A stretch of 64,000 bases of DNA, from the NCBI RefSeq assembly GCF_009604385.1, contig NZ_WEGJ01000004.1:1-64000 (forward strand). Direction: 5' to 3'. The stretch comes from Streptomyces smaragdinus. GTDB lineage: Bacteria; Actinomycetota; Actinomycetes; Streptomycetales; Streptomycetaceae. Both the position numbers and the translations under genes were made by a program. This document shows, one piece after another, positions 52,103-60,828 of this stretch (position 1 is the first letter of the stretch; each line of letters opens with the position of its first letter). The notes under the pieces are model-generated. The model searched no databases, was not told the origin of the DNA, and saw only the letters and a program-made list of their open reading frames with translations.

Positions 52103-53407
52103 ATGTGTCCAGACATCACACGAAATCTCCAGCAGACTGGACAGCTCTCCCGGGCCTGGTTCCACGCAGCGGACCGGCCCGCCCCCGCGGACCTGCGCAC
52201 GCTGGACCAGCACGGCATCACGGCCGCGCTGCACCGCGCGCTGCGCGGGCCGGGCATCTCGCTGCGCAGTCCGCTGCCCGCCGGCCCCCTGGTCCTCCCC
52301 CGCTCCTCGTACGACGAACTCTTCGATCTCACCAGGGCGATGCTCGGCCTGTGCCGGCGCGCCGTGCTGGCGCTCGCCCCCACCTGGCCCGCGCGGCTGG
52401 AGGCCCTGGGGGCGCAGCCGGAGGACCATCCGCTGCTGTCCGCCCTGGACACCACGGAGACCGAGTACTGCACGCTGATGGCCTCCGCCGACTTCACCGT
52501 CGGCCCGCAGGGGGCGCCCCAGCTGCTCCGGATGCATGCCGCCGGGGACATCCGGGGGGTGGCCGAGACGGCCGCCTTCACCGGGGTCTGGCAGCGGGCC
52601 CACCGGCCCGGCGCCTTCTTCGGCCACGACCCCGTCGGCCGCCGGGCCCGGTCCGTCGGCGAGGTGTGCGCCGCCCGGGGGCTGGCCCGTTCGGCCGCCT
52701 TCCTGGGCGGTCCGCGCTCCGGCGCCCGGCCCGACGCGCCGTACGGCGAGGCCGACGCCGAGCGGATGCGCGGCTGCGGCTTCACCACGGACTTCGTCGA
52801 ACCGGCGGAGCTGCCGGACGCCCTGGGCCCGCCCGGTGCACCGCGGTACTCCGTCGTCCTCGACAACGGCGCGGCGACCCCCGCCGCCCTGCGGCGCGGG
52901 CTGCTGCTGCCCCCGGCCGGCAGCGCGCTGCTCGCGGATCCGCGCACCCTGGCGCTCGTCTCCGCGGGGCTGCCCTGGCTGACCCGCCGGGAGGAGCGCC
53001 TCGTCCGGCGGCATCTGCCGTGGACCCGGATGACGCTGCCGGGGCGTACCCGGTGGCGCGACGAGGAGTGCGAGCTGCCGGACGTACTGCTGCGCCACCA
53101 GCAGCAGTTCGTGCTGCGGCCCGGTCATCCGGCCGGCAGCCGGACCCTGGTCGGGTGCCACACCGCCGCCGGCGTGTGGGCCCGCGCGGTCGACGAGGCC
53201 TTCACCCACGGCTCGGGGGTCGTCCAGGAGTACGTGGAGCCCGCGGCCGTCACCGTGGAACTGACCGACGGGGAGGTCTTGTACCCCGCGTCCGTCGCCC
53301 CGGTGCTGACGGCGATGCTCTTCGCCGGCCGGCCCGGCGGCTGCTGGGCGCGGTTCACCGTGGCGGACCGGGGTCGGGCCGAGAACGCGGTTCTGGCCTG
53401 GGAATGA
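52103..53407 (+). CDS. Unrecognised protein, possible circularly permuted ATP-grasp enzyme
   Basis: 434 aa. I do not recognise it with certainty. The C-terminal part has FVLRPGHPAGSRTLVGCHTA, followed by WARAVDEAFTHGSGVVQEYV and EPAAVTVEL, resembling the lysine/carboxylate-binding end of circularly permuted ATP-grasp (glutathionylspermidine-synthase-type) enzymes. LDTTETEYCTLMASADFTVG and VLDNGAATPAALRRGLL are in the N-terminal half. If ATP-grasp, it would form an amide bond with ATP. The start is ATG 52103 with AAGGCGG upstream. It is divergent from the ALDH-like gene. A reductase plus an ATP-dependent ligase would be consistent with activating a carboxylate, but that is speculative. Confidence 0.45.
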   Translation: MCPDITRNLQQTGQLSRAWFHAADRPAPADLRTLDQHGITAALHRALRGPGISLRSPLPAGPLVLPRSSYDELFDLTRAMLGLCRRAVLALAPTWPARLEALGAQPEDHPLLSALDTTETEYCTLMASADFTVGPQGAPQLLRMHAAGDIRGVAETAAFTGVWQRAHRPGAFFGHDPVGRRARSVGEVCAARGLARSAAFLGGPRSGARPDAPYGEADAERMRGCGFTTDFVEPAELPDALGPPGAPRYSVVLDNGAATPAALRRGLLLPPAGSALLADPRTLALVSAGLPWLTRREERLVRRHLPWTRMTLPGRTRWRDEECELPDVLLRHQQQFVLRPGHPAGSRTLVGCHTAAGVWARAVDEAFTHGSGVVQEYVEPAAVTVELTDGEVLYPASVAPVLTAMLFAGRPGGCWARFTVADRGRAENAVLAWE

Positions 53408-53469
53408 CGTCCCGCGGCGGGCCGGCCCGCGGTTACCCGGCCGCGGGCACGTGCCGGGAAACGCCGGGA

Positions 53470-53520
53470 CCCGGGGCTTCCCGCCCCGGGCCCCTCCCCG
53501 CGCACCCGGCTCGGCCGGGT
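53470..53520. terminator. Two hairpins between convergent genes
   Basis: An 8-bp stem (53470-53477 with 53483-53490) and a 7-bp stem (53504-53510 with 53514-53520) fill the gap between stops at 53407 and 53524. The second ends three bases before the SARP stop. Confidence 0.55.
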
Positions 53521-53523
53521 GGC

Positions 53524-54357
53524 TCAGGCGCCCGTGACCCGGCTTCCCGTGGGGCCGCCGACGGTCACCGGCACGTCCAGTTCGGGCGCGGAGTCCAGCA
53601 CCGCCCGCTGCAGCCGGTGCAGATGGGGCGAGGGGTCCAGGCCCAGCTCGACCGCCAGCACACTGCGCAGCCGCTGGTAGACCTCGAGCGCCTTCATCCT
53701 GCGTCCGGAGCGGTACAGCGCGAGCATCAGCTTGGCGTGGATGCCCTCGTCCATCGGATGCTGCGCCGCCAGTCCCGCCAGCTCGCCCACGAGTTCGTGG
53801 TGCCGGCCCAGGTTGAGGTCGGCCTGGATCCGCTGGTTGAGGATGCTGAGGCGGGACTCCTCCAGCCGCGTCGCCTCGATCTCCAGCAGGCTGCCGCACT
53901 GCACGTCGACCAGCGCCGGTCCGCGCCACATCTCCAGCGCGGTGCGGAACCGCTCCGACGCGGCGGCGAAGTCCCCCGCCTCCAGCGCCCGGTGCCCGGT
54001 CGCCGCGGCCCGTTCGAACTCCGTCATGTCGACGAGGCCGCCCTGCGCGTCCAGCAGATAGCCGCCGGACTCCGTCACCAGCACACTCTTCGCGCCGTTC
54101 GGCAGATCGGCGTGCTGGCCGTCGCCCAGCGCGAGGGCGATCAGATTGCGCAGCTGCAGCACATAGGTCTGCAGGGTCGTCTGGACACTGCGCGGCGGCG
54201 ACTGGCCCCACAGCTCCTCCACCAGGGCGCCCACCGAGACCACATGGTCGCTGTTGAGCGCCAGCAGCGCGAGCACCTTGCGCGGTTTCACCGCGGTCGG
54301 CACGATCGAGACCCCCGACTGGACCACCCTGCACGGTCCGAGAACACTGATGTCCAT
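53524..54357 (-). CDS. SARP-family transcriptional activator
   Basis: 277 aa, small SARP. OmpR-like winged helix at 1-95: MDISVLGPCRVVQSGV, VKPRKVLALLALNSDHVVSV, LVEELWGQSPPRSVQTTLQTY. The bacterial transcriptional activation domain follows (LVDMTEFERAAATGHRALEA, LAAQHPMDEGIHAKLMLALY, RSGRRMKALEVYQRLRSVLA). SARPs bind direct heptamers at 11-bp spacing overlapping the -35 region. Such repeats occur upstream of several operons here, so this is the likely pathway activator. Start ATG 54357. Co-transcribed with the thioesterase (6-bp gap). No TTA codon was seen in it. Confidence 0.93.
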   Translation of the reverse strand: MDISVLGPCRVVQSGVSIVPTAVKPRKVLALLALNSDHVVSVGALVEELWGQSPPRSVQTTLQTYVLQLRNLIALALGDGQHADLPNGAKSVLVTESGGYLLDAQGGLVDMTEFERAAATGHRALEAGDFAAASERFRTALEMWRGPALVDVQCGSLLEIEATRLEESRLSILNQRIQADLNLGRHHELVGELAGLAAQHPMDEGIHAKLMLALYRSGRRMKALEVYQRLRSVLAVELGLDPSPHLHRLQRAVLDSAPELDVPVTVGGPTGSRVTGA

Positions 54358-54363
54358 CGCTCG

Positions 54364-55125
54364 TCACCCCCCGTGTCCGGCCGCAGTGGTATGCGGACGT
54401 CTGTCGAGCAGCCCCGCGAGCATGCGGGGCAGCGTCTCGTCCCGTACGAAATAGTGGCCGCCCGCGACCTCGCGGGCCTCGAAGGATCCCGTGGTGTAGC
54501 GCCGCCATTCGGCCACCGCGGCGGCCGTGGCAACGGTGTCATCGACGCCGGAGAACGCCACCACGGGACAGGACAGGGGCCGGCCGGCCCCGGTCCGCAG
54601 ATCCCTGGCGAGGGCCAGATCGTCCCTGGTGAGCGAGAGCACGCTGCTCAGCCACCGGGGTCTGTCGTAGAGGTAGGACGGCAGCGTGCCGTACCGCGAG
54701 AGGACGGCGAGCAGCCGTTCGTCGGAGACCGTGGGGGGTTCCTCGAGCGCGGGGGTCGGCAGATGCGGTGCGGCGCAGGCGCCCAGCGCCACCAGTTCGG
54801 GGCCGGGCGCGCCGCGCTGTTGGCGGTGCTCGGCCAGCCGGTAGGCGACCAGCGCCCCGAGGCTGTGCCCGTAGAACGCGTACGGCGCCTCGAGCAGCGG
54901 GCCGAGCTCCCGGTCGAGTTCGCCGATCAGCCGGCGGGCGTCGGTGATGCGGGGTTCACGGATCCGGGTCTCGCGGCCCGGCAGGCGTACGGGCAGGACG
55001 GATACCCCGTCGGGAAACCTCGTCGGCCAGCGCGCGAACGACAGTGCGCCGGAGCCCGCGTGGTGGAAGCAGAACAGATTGAGCGCGGTGTCGGGCCGGC
55101 CGCCGGCCGCCAAATAGTCGCTCAC
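54364..55125 (-). CDS. Type II thioesterase
   Basis: 253 aa alpha/beta hydrolase of the editing-thioesterase family. FCFHHAGSGALSFARWPTRF, catalytic Ser88 in YGHSLGALVAYRL, Asp near 195-196 (SGVDDTV) and His224 in AGGHYFVRDE. It hydrolyses wrong or stalled acyl groups from carrier proteins. Such enzymes normally serve modular systems or NRPS; here it could edit the type II ACP. Start GTG 55125 with GGGGGAGG upstream. In an operon with the SARP. Confidence 0.9.
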   Translation of the reverse strand: MSDYLAAGGRPDTALNLFCFHHAGSGALSFARWPTRFPDGVSVLPVRLPGRETRIREPRITDARRLIGELDRELGPLLEAPYAFYGHSLGALVAYRLAEHRQQRGAPGPELVALGACAAPHLPTPALEEPPTVSDERLLAVLSRYGTLPSYLYDRPRWLSSVLSLTRDDLALARDLRTGAGRPLSCPVVAFSGVDDTVATAAAVAEWRRYTTGSFEAREVAGGHYFVRDETLPRMLAGLLDRRPHTTAAGHGG

Positions 55126-55451
55126 GCCTCCCCCTCGGTGGCTGTGGAGGCCCCGATACTCACGATCGGCGCTGGAATCACACTCGACACGGAGTGGAAG
55201 AGTGCACGGGGGCTCCGGTTAACCTTGGAATCCTGTCAACTCGCAGGGTGTCATCCGGCACGGGAATCGCCCAGTGCGCGGATCACCGGCCTGCCGTGAA
55301 GATCCCCCTCCACCACCCGTGAATTATTCATATGCCAAAAGGTGCGGGGCTCACTGTACGATCCGGCTGTTATCGCTCAGAGTCTTCTCGCATACGGCTC
55401 AATCCTGAACCGTCCGCCGTTCCAAACGAATTGACGAGGAGCGTCAGATCC
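55126..55451. promoter_or_regulatory. Divergent promoter region of thioesterase/SARP and the RiPP-like genes
   Basis: 326 bp, less GC-rich than the rest, especially about 55316-55445. On the minus strand a TTGACA, matching a -35 box, occurs near 55240, but no clear -10 follows. A TACGAT resembling a plus-strand -10 is near 55359. No TCGAG repeats as in the polyketide promoters are seen. An in-frame extension of the peptide gene to ATG 55332 is considered unlikely. Confidence 0.4.
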
Positions 55452-55808
55452 GTGTGTGATACCGCATTGTCACAGGGCACTGAAGACCTCCGGAACACGG
55501 CAGCCATCGAGGACGACTGGCGATTCGCCGAACTCGTCGTCCGCAGCATCCTCGACCCGGAGCTCGCCGGCCGCTACTCGGCCGACCCGCGGTCGGTCCT
55601 GGCCGAGTTCGGCCTGCGCACCGACCACCGCACCCAGACTCCGGCCATACCGACGGGCCTGTCCGCCGGCATCCGGATCGTCCCGCTGGACCGTTCGCCC
55701 GTCACCCTGGCCGGTACCGGCTGCGGCGTGTGCCGGTCCGACGACGACGATGACGCGCCGGACACCGTCCGGACCCCCGAGAGCTCGCTGGCACCGGCCC
55801 GCGGGTGA
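55452..55808 (+). CDS. Putative RiPP precursor peptide with nitrile-hydratase-like leader
   Basis: 118 aa from GTG 55452, which has GAGGAG 10 nt upstream; an earlier ATG at 55332 lacks an SD. Residues about 20-60 (DDWRFAELVVRSILDPELAG, RYSADPRSVLAEFGL) match the leader fold seen in NHLP-type precursors, which derive from nitrile hydratase alpha. The segment GIRIVPLDRSPVTLAGTGCG then corresponds to the strand before the metal-binding cysteines of nitrile hydratase. The putative core holds GCGVC, a run of five Asp and several Ser/Thr. The next gene is a YcaO cyclodehydratase, 6 bp downstream. The only two Cys besides Cys2 are in GCGVC. A precursor to an azoline peptide is likely; alternatively it could be a carrier or regulator. 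Confidence 0.7.
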   Translation: MCDTALSQGTEDLRNTAAIEDDWRFAELVVRSILDPELAGRYSADPRSVLAEFGLRTDHRTQTPAIPTGLSAGIRIVPLDRSPVTLAGTGCGVCRSDDDDDAPDTVRTPESSLAPARG

Positions 55809-55814
55809 CCCGTC

Positions 55815-58091
55815 GTGACCGTCACGCACCCCCGGCTGGGCCTGGGCAGACATCTGACCCAGGCCGTCGTCCCGGGCGACGCAGCGTACTTCGTCTCCGA
55901 ACGAGGTGTGACCGGGATCGACGGCAGGGCCGTTGAGGCGCTGCTGCCACTGCTCGACGGCACGCGGAGCCTGTCGGCCCTGGTCCGGGAGACCCAGGGG
56001 GTGCTCAGCCCCGCCGAGGTGGGCCTGGTGATCGCACGGCTCACCGAGGCGGGGCTGCTCCGCGAGTTCTCCGGTCCGCCGGAGAGCCCGCAGAGCGCGG
56101 GGGAGCCGGCGCGGGCCTTCTGGGAGGCCGCGGAGCTGGAGGCGGAGCCCGCCCAGCGCGCGGTCGCCGCGGCCCGGGTCCGGCTCACCGCCCTGGACGG
56201 CTGCCCGCAGGCGGGCGTCCTGGCGGCCTTCGCCGCGGCGGGGCTCGAGGTCACCGCGGACCGCGACGCGGATCTGCACGTCGTGGTCTGCACCCACTAT
56301 CTGGACCCCGCGCTCGGGGACGTCGACAAGCAGCGGCGGTCCGACGGCGTGCCCTGGCTCATCGCCAAGCCCACCGGCGTACTGCCGTGGGTCGGGCCGG
56401 TGTTCCGGCCCGGCGGCGACGGTCCCTGCTGGCACTGTCTGGCGCACCGGGTGCGGCTGCACCGGCTGACCGAGCAGTACATCGGACGGGCCCTGGACCT
56501 CGCGTCCCCGGTCGGCCCGCCGCCGACCGCGACCCGCGCGAGCCGTTCCCTGGCGCTGCAGATGATCGCCTCGGAGTCCGCGAAGTGGCTCGCCGGCTAC
56601 CGCAGCGACAGCCAGGACGCCATCTGGACGCTGGACCTGCTGGGGCTCGAGTCCGACCAGCACCCCGTGCGCCGCCGTCCGCAGTGCGCGCACTGCGGTG
56701 ACCCGCGGCTGGTGACCGGCCTCGTCGAACGCCCGGTACGGCTGACGGCCCGGCCCAAGAGCAGCCTGACCGGCGGCGGTCACCGCTCCCTGACGCCCGG
56801 TCAGATGATGGAGCGGTACGGCCATCTGGTGGGCAAGGTGACGGGCGTCGTCACCGACATCCAGCCGATGCCCGGCTGTTCCCCTCCGCTGTACTCCTAC
56901 CGTTCGGGCCCGAACCTCGCACTGTCCCGCCGGGGGCTGTCCGGCATGGTCTCGGGGCTGCGGCAGCAGAGCATGGGCAAGGGCGTCACCGAGCTCGAGG
57001 CGAGGGTCGGCGCCCTGTGCGAGGCCCTGGAGCGCTACTCGGGCGCCCGGCACGGGGACGAGCCCCGGGTCCGCGGCAGCCTGCGCCGGCTCGGCGACGA
57101 GGCGATCCACCCCAACGCCGTCCAGCTGTACGACGAGCGGCAGTACCGGCACCGGCTGGAGTGGAACGCCGCGCACCCGCCCTTCCAGTACATCAGCGAG
57201 CCCTTCGACCCGGACGCCGTGACCGACTGGACCCCGGTCTGGTCACTCACCGGCGGGCGACGCCGGCTGCTGCCGACGTCCCTGCTCTACTACGGGGCCG
57301 CCGCCGCGTCCGGCAGCGGCTTCGCCCGGGCCGACTCCAACGGCTGCGCCGCGGGCAGCAGCCTCGAGGACGCCGTCCTGCAGGGGTTCTACGAGCTGGT
57401 GGAGCGCGACGCGGTCGCCCTGTGGTGGTACAACCGCACCCGGCAGCCGGCCGTCGACCTGTCCGCCTTCGACAGCGGCTTCCTGACCGCGATGCGCCGG
57501 CGCTACGCGGAGCTGGAGCGCGAACTGTGGGTCCTGGACATCACGTCCGACCTGGGCGTCCCGGCCATGGCCGCGGTCTCCCGGAGCACCGCCGGCGCGG
57601 CCGAGCGCCTGATGTTCGGGCTGGGCTGCCACAGCGATCCGCACGTCGCCCTGCGGCGCGCCCTGACGGAGATGAACCAGCTGCTCCCGATGGCCCTCGA
57701 CGCGCCGGCGACCCAGGCCGCCGTGGCGACGGACCCGCAGCTGCACGACTGGCTCAACCACCGCACGCTCGCCGACCAGCCGTACCTCGCGCCCGACCCC
57801 GCCGCGACGCCGCGCGACGCCGCGTCCTACGGGTACACGCCGCGGGACGATCTGCGCGACGACGTCCTGGCGGCGGTGGAGCTGACGCGCCGGCACGGTC
57901 TGGAGTTCCTGGTCCTCGACCAGACCCGGCCCGACATCGGCCTGCCGGTGGTCCGGGTGCTCGTCCCGGGGCTCAGGCACTTCTGGGCGCGCTTCGCGCC
58001 GGGCAGACTGTACGACGTCCCCGTCCGGCTCGGCCGGCGCCCCGCGCCGGCCCGGTACGAGGACCTGAACCCCATCCCGTTCTTCCTCTGA
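55815..58091 (+). CDS. Fused ThiF-like/YcaO cyclodehydratase
   Basis: 758 aa. N-terminal about 1-95 (HLTQAVVPGDAAYFVSERGV, TGIDGRAVEALLPLLDGT) is the peptide-clamp/ocin-ThiF-like part binding the leader. The E1-like domain holds a zinc tetracysteine: GPCWHC (about Cys205, Cys208) and QCAHCG (about Cys291, Cys294). The YcaO domain (about 395-758) has SNGCAAGSSLEDAVLQGFYE, LVERDAVALWWYNR, and the C-terminal end NPIPFFL, a relaxed form of the PxPxP tail. It would phosphorylate the amide with ATP and close Cys/Ser/Thr to azolines. No FMN dehydrogenase is visible to oxidise to azoles. Start GTG/ATG-type at 55815 6 bp after the precursor. Confidence 0.9.
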   Translation: MTVTHPRLGLGRHLTQAVVPGDAAYFVSERGVTGIDGRAVEALLPLLDGTRSLSALVRETQGVLSPAEVGLVIARLTEAGLLREFSGPPESPQSAGEPARAFWEAAELEAEPAQRAVAAARVRLTALDGCPQAGVLAAFAAAGLEVTADRDADLHVVVCTHYLDPALGDVDKQRRSDGVPWLIAKPTGVLPWVGPVFRPGGDGPCWHCLAHRVRLHRLTEQYIGRALDLASPVGPPPTATRASRSLALQMIASESAKWLAGYRSDSQDAIWTLDLLGLESDQHPVRRRPQCAHCGDPRLVTGLVERPVRLTARPKSSLTGGGHRSLTPGQMMERYGHLVGKVTGVVTDIQPMPGCSPPLYSYRSGPNLALSRRGLSGMVSGLRQQSMGKGVTELEARVGALCEALERYSGARHGDEPRVRGSLRRLGDEAIHPNAVQLYDERQYRHRLEWNAAHPPFQYISEPFDPDAVTDWTPVWSLTGGRRRLLPTSLLYYGAAAASGSGFARADSNGCAAGSSLEDAVLQGFYELVERDAVALWWYNRTRQPAVDLSAFDSGFLTAMRRRYAELERELWVLDITSDLGVPAMAAVSRSTAGAAERLMFGLGCHSDPHVALRRALTEMNQLLPMALDAPATQAAVATDPQLHDWLNHRTLADQPYLAPDPAATPRDAASYGYTPRDDLRDDVLAAVELTRRHGLEFLVLDQTRPDIGLPVVRVLVPGLRHFWARFAPGRLYDVPVRLGRRPAPARYEDLNPIPFFL

Positions 58092-58108
58092 GGGCTGGGA
58101 GGCCGGCC

Positions 58109-59263
58109 ATGACAGTCGAATCCGCGCAGCGGACGGCAACGCTCCTGCTCACCGTCCTGCTGTCCAGCGTGATGTTCACCGCGATCCTGCACCTCGTGTA
58201 CGAGAGCGAGCAGGTGTGGCAGATCGGGTTCGGCTGTCTGGCCATGGCCGGCATCTACGTGTGCCAGCTGTACACCACGCGCAATCTCGCGCGGATCCGG
58301 CTGAACGGCCGGACCAGGGCCTGGCTGATCGCCGGCCAGGCCGTGCTCACGTACGTGCCCATCTACTACCTCTCCGACCACTGGGTGGGCCTGTCCGGCA
58401 TGCTGGCCGCGACGGTCCTGCTCACGATGCGCGGGTCGTGGGCGTGGCTGCTGGCGTTCGTCTCGTGGAGCAGCGTCATGGTGTCGGGGCGGCTGGCCGG
58501 CTACGGCTGGAACGACGTCGCGTGGACGGGGTCCGCCACGCTCACCATCGCCTGCATGGTCTATGCGGTGTCGCTGCTCGCCGACCTGGTGGTGCGGCTG
58601 CGCGCCGCCCAGGACGAGCTCGCCCATATGGCCGTCGAGCAGGAGCGGCTGCGGTTCTCCCGGGATCTGCACGATCTGCTGGGCATCAGCCTGTCGGCCA
58701 TCACGCTGCGCAGCGAGCTGAGCAAGCGGCTCGTGGACGTGTCGCCGGGCCGGGCCAAGGAGGAGCTCACCGCCGTGCTGGAGACGTCCCGGCAGGCGCT
58801 GGCCGATCTGCGGGCCGTCTCGCGCAAGTACCGGGAGCTGTCGTTCGCGGCGGAGCTCAAGTCGGTGGTCGCGCTGCTGGACACCGCGGGAGTCAGGGTC
58901 ACCTGCGACACGCGGCTGGACGATCTGGAGACCGACACCGAGACGGTGCTCGCCACCGTGCTGCGCGAGGCCGTGTCCAACGTGCTGCGCCACTCCAGCG
59001 TCCGCGTCTGCCGGATCGAGGCCGGGCAGTCGGACGGCACGGTCCGGCTGTCCGTCGTCAACGACGGTCTGGACCCGGCCGGTCCGACGCCGCAGCACGA
59101 CAGCAGCGGGCTGCAGAACCTCTCCCAGCGCGTCCACGCCATCGGCGGCACCCTCGAGGCCGAGGTGCGGCCCGACGGCTGCTTCGGGCTGACGGCCCGG
59201 GTCCCGGTCTCGGTGGCCGCCGGTTCCGGCGGCCCTCAAGCGCCGCTCCACCAGGACTGCTGA
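58109..59263 (+). CDS. Sensor histidine kinase, DesK/NarX-type
   Basis: 384 aa. Hydrophobic segments at about residues 10-32, 40-57, 68-88, 90-130 and 145-160 form a membrane sensor. The phospho-acceptor His is in RFSRDLHDLLGISLSAITLR (DLHD), typical of HisKA_3, and the ATPase domain has REAVSNVLRHS and SSGLQNLSQRVHAIGGTLEA. Its partner is probably the NarL-type regulator at 60829, on the opposite strand. Start ATG 58109, 17 bp after the YcaO gene. It may sense the peptide product or membrane stress. Confidence 0.9.
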   Translation: MTVESAQRTATLLLTVLLSSVMFTAILHLVYESEQVWQIGFGCLAMAGIYVCQLYTTRNLARIRLNGRTRAWLIAGQAVLTYVPIYYLSDHWVGLSGMLAATVLLTMRGSWAWLLAFVSWSSVMVSGRLAGYGWNDVAWTGSATLTIACMVYAVSLLADLVVRLRAAQDELAHMAVEQERLRFSRDLHDLLGISLSAITLRSELSKRLVDVSPGRAKEELTAVLETSRQALADLRAVSRKYRELSFAAELKSVVALLDTAGVRVTCDTRLDDLETDTETVLATVLREAVSNVLRHSSVRVCRIEAGQSDGTVRLSVVNDGLDPAGPTPQHDSSGLQNLSQRVHAIGGTLEAEVRPDGCFGLTARVPVSVAAGSGGPQAPLHQDC

Positions 59264-59317
59264 ATCTCGGGTCTCCCCCGGCCTCGACGGTGGCCGGGCC
59301 CAGACCCGGGAGGACGC

Positions 59318-60817
59318 ATGACGTCGTCGGTCAGCACACCCGCACACGACGCCGCGGGCGGCGCGAGGCCGGAGGAGCCCACGTTCCTGGGCCGGCCACG
59401 CTGGTTCGTGGCGCTGTTCGGCACGGACATGTGGGAGCGGTTCAGCTTCTACGGGATGACGGCGATCCTCTTCCTGTACGCCTCGGAGGAGAAGAGCGGC
59501 GGCGGCCTGGGGCTCAGCGACGCGGAGTCCGCGCGCCTCTTCGGCCTCTACATGGCCGCCATCTTCATCGCCAGCGTGCCGGGCGGCTGGCTCGGCGACC
59601 GGGTGCTGGGTCCGTACCGCAGCATCCTGTACGGCGGTGTGCTCATCCTGTGCGGCCATGTCTCGCTGGCCGTGCCGAGCAACGCGACCTTCGCCCTGGG
59701 GCTGCTGCTGGTCGCGGCCGGTACCGGGCTCATCAAGCCCAACCAGGCGAGCATGCTGGCGGCGTTCTACCGCAGCGAACAGCGTGCCGAGCGGGACGCC
59801 GGGTTCGCGATCTTCTATATGAGCGTGCAGGTGAGCGCGCTGATCGCGCCGATCGTCGTGGGCGGGCTCGGGGAATCGGTGGGCTGGCACTACGGGTTCG
59901 GCGCGGCGGCCGTGGGCATGGCGCTGGGGCTCGTCCAGTACGTGCGCGGCTCGGTGTACTTCGGTCCGGTCGGCCGGGAGCCGGAGCGCCGGGCACAGCG
60001 CGCGCAGTTGCTGCGGGTGCGGCGCGGGGCGGTGGCCGTCGTGGCGGTGCTCACCGTGGGGTACGGCGCCGACGTGCTGGCCGGGACCTTCCGGGTCGAG
60101 CACGCGCTGGGGCTGGTGGGGCTGCTCTCGCTGGGGCTGCCGGTGTACTTCTTCCGCAGGCTGCTGCGCGATCCGGCGGTCGGTGAGCGCGACCGGGGGC
60201 GGGTGCGCGCGTACATCTGGTTCTTCCTGGCCGGCGCGCTGTTCTGGGCGCTGTTCATCCAGGCGGGGGCCGTCTTCTCGCAGTTCGCCAAGAAGTCCAC
60301 GGACCGGACGTTCGGCGATCTGACCGTTCCGGCCAGCTGGTTCCAGTCGGGGATCCCGCTGTTCGTGCTGCTGGCCGCGCCGCTCTTCGCGTGGATCTGG
60401 GTGCGGGCGGGCGACGCGCTGCCGACCGCCGCGAAGTTCGCGATCGGGATGGGGATGATGAGCGGCGCCTATCTGCTGGCGGCGATCGCGGCCTCGTTCG
60501 CCTCGGACGGGCAGCGGGTGTCGCCGCTGTGGCTGATCGCCGTGTTCGCGATGATGGCGTGCAGCGAACTGTCCTTCGCCCCGGTCGGGATGAGTGCCAC
60601 CACGGAGATCGCACCGCCCACGTTCGTCAGCCAGATGGTCGGGCTGTTCTGGCTCGCGGGCGCGCTCGGCGGCGGTATCGGCGGGGCACTGCTCTCGCCT
60701 CCGGCGGATCAGGTGCCCGGCTCCGGGTGGTTCCTGGGCGTCGGGTCGGCCGCGCTGGCCGCCGGGATCGCGCTGGCGCTGTTCCGGCGGTCGCTCACCC
60801 GCCGGCTGGGGGTCTGA
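59318..60817 (+). CDS. POT/PTR2-family proton-dependent peptide transporter
   Basis: 499 aa with about 12-14 membrane helices. TDMWERFSFYGMTAILFLYA near the N-terminus is the POT signature (WERFSYYGM), and VPGGWLGDRVLGPYRSILYG follows. FAPVGMSATTEIAPPTFVSQ resembles the POT C-terminal signature. POT proteins normally import di- and tripeptides using the proton gradient. In this position export or recapture of the modified peptide is possible. It follows the kinase by 54 bp. Start ATG 59318 with GGAGGAC upstream. Confidence 0.9.
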   Translation: MTSSVSTPAHDAAGGARPEEPTFLGRPRWFVALFGTDMWERFSFYGMTAILFLYASEEKSGGGLGLSDAESARLFGLYMAAIFIASVPGGWLGDRVLGPYRSILYGGVLILCGHVSLAVPSNATFALGLLLVAAGTGLIKPNQASMLAAFYRSEQRAERDAGFAIFYMSVQVSALIAPIVVGGLGESVGWHYGFGAAAVGMALGLVQYVRGSVYFGPVGREPERRAQRAQLLRVRRGAVAVVAVLTVGYGADVLAGTFRVEHALGLVGLLSLGLPVYFFRRLLRDPAVGERDRGRVRAYIWFFLAGALFWALFIQAGAVFSQFAKKSTDRTFGDLTVPASWFQSGIPLFVLLAAPLFAWIWVRAGDALPTAAKFAIGMGMMSGAYLLAAIAASFASDGQRVSPLWLIAVFAMMACSELSFAPVGMSATTEIAPPTFVSQMVGLFWLAGALGGGIGGALLSPPADQVPGSGWFLGVGSAALAAGIALALFRRSLTRRLGV

Positions 60818-60828
60818 GGTCCGCGGCT

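Noticed and set aside
55332..55451. Extension of the precursor peptide to ATG 55332
   Set aside because: The extra 40 residues lie in the AT-richer promoter region without an SD, whereas GTG 55452 has GAGGAG upstream and begins just before the leader-like domain.
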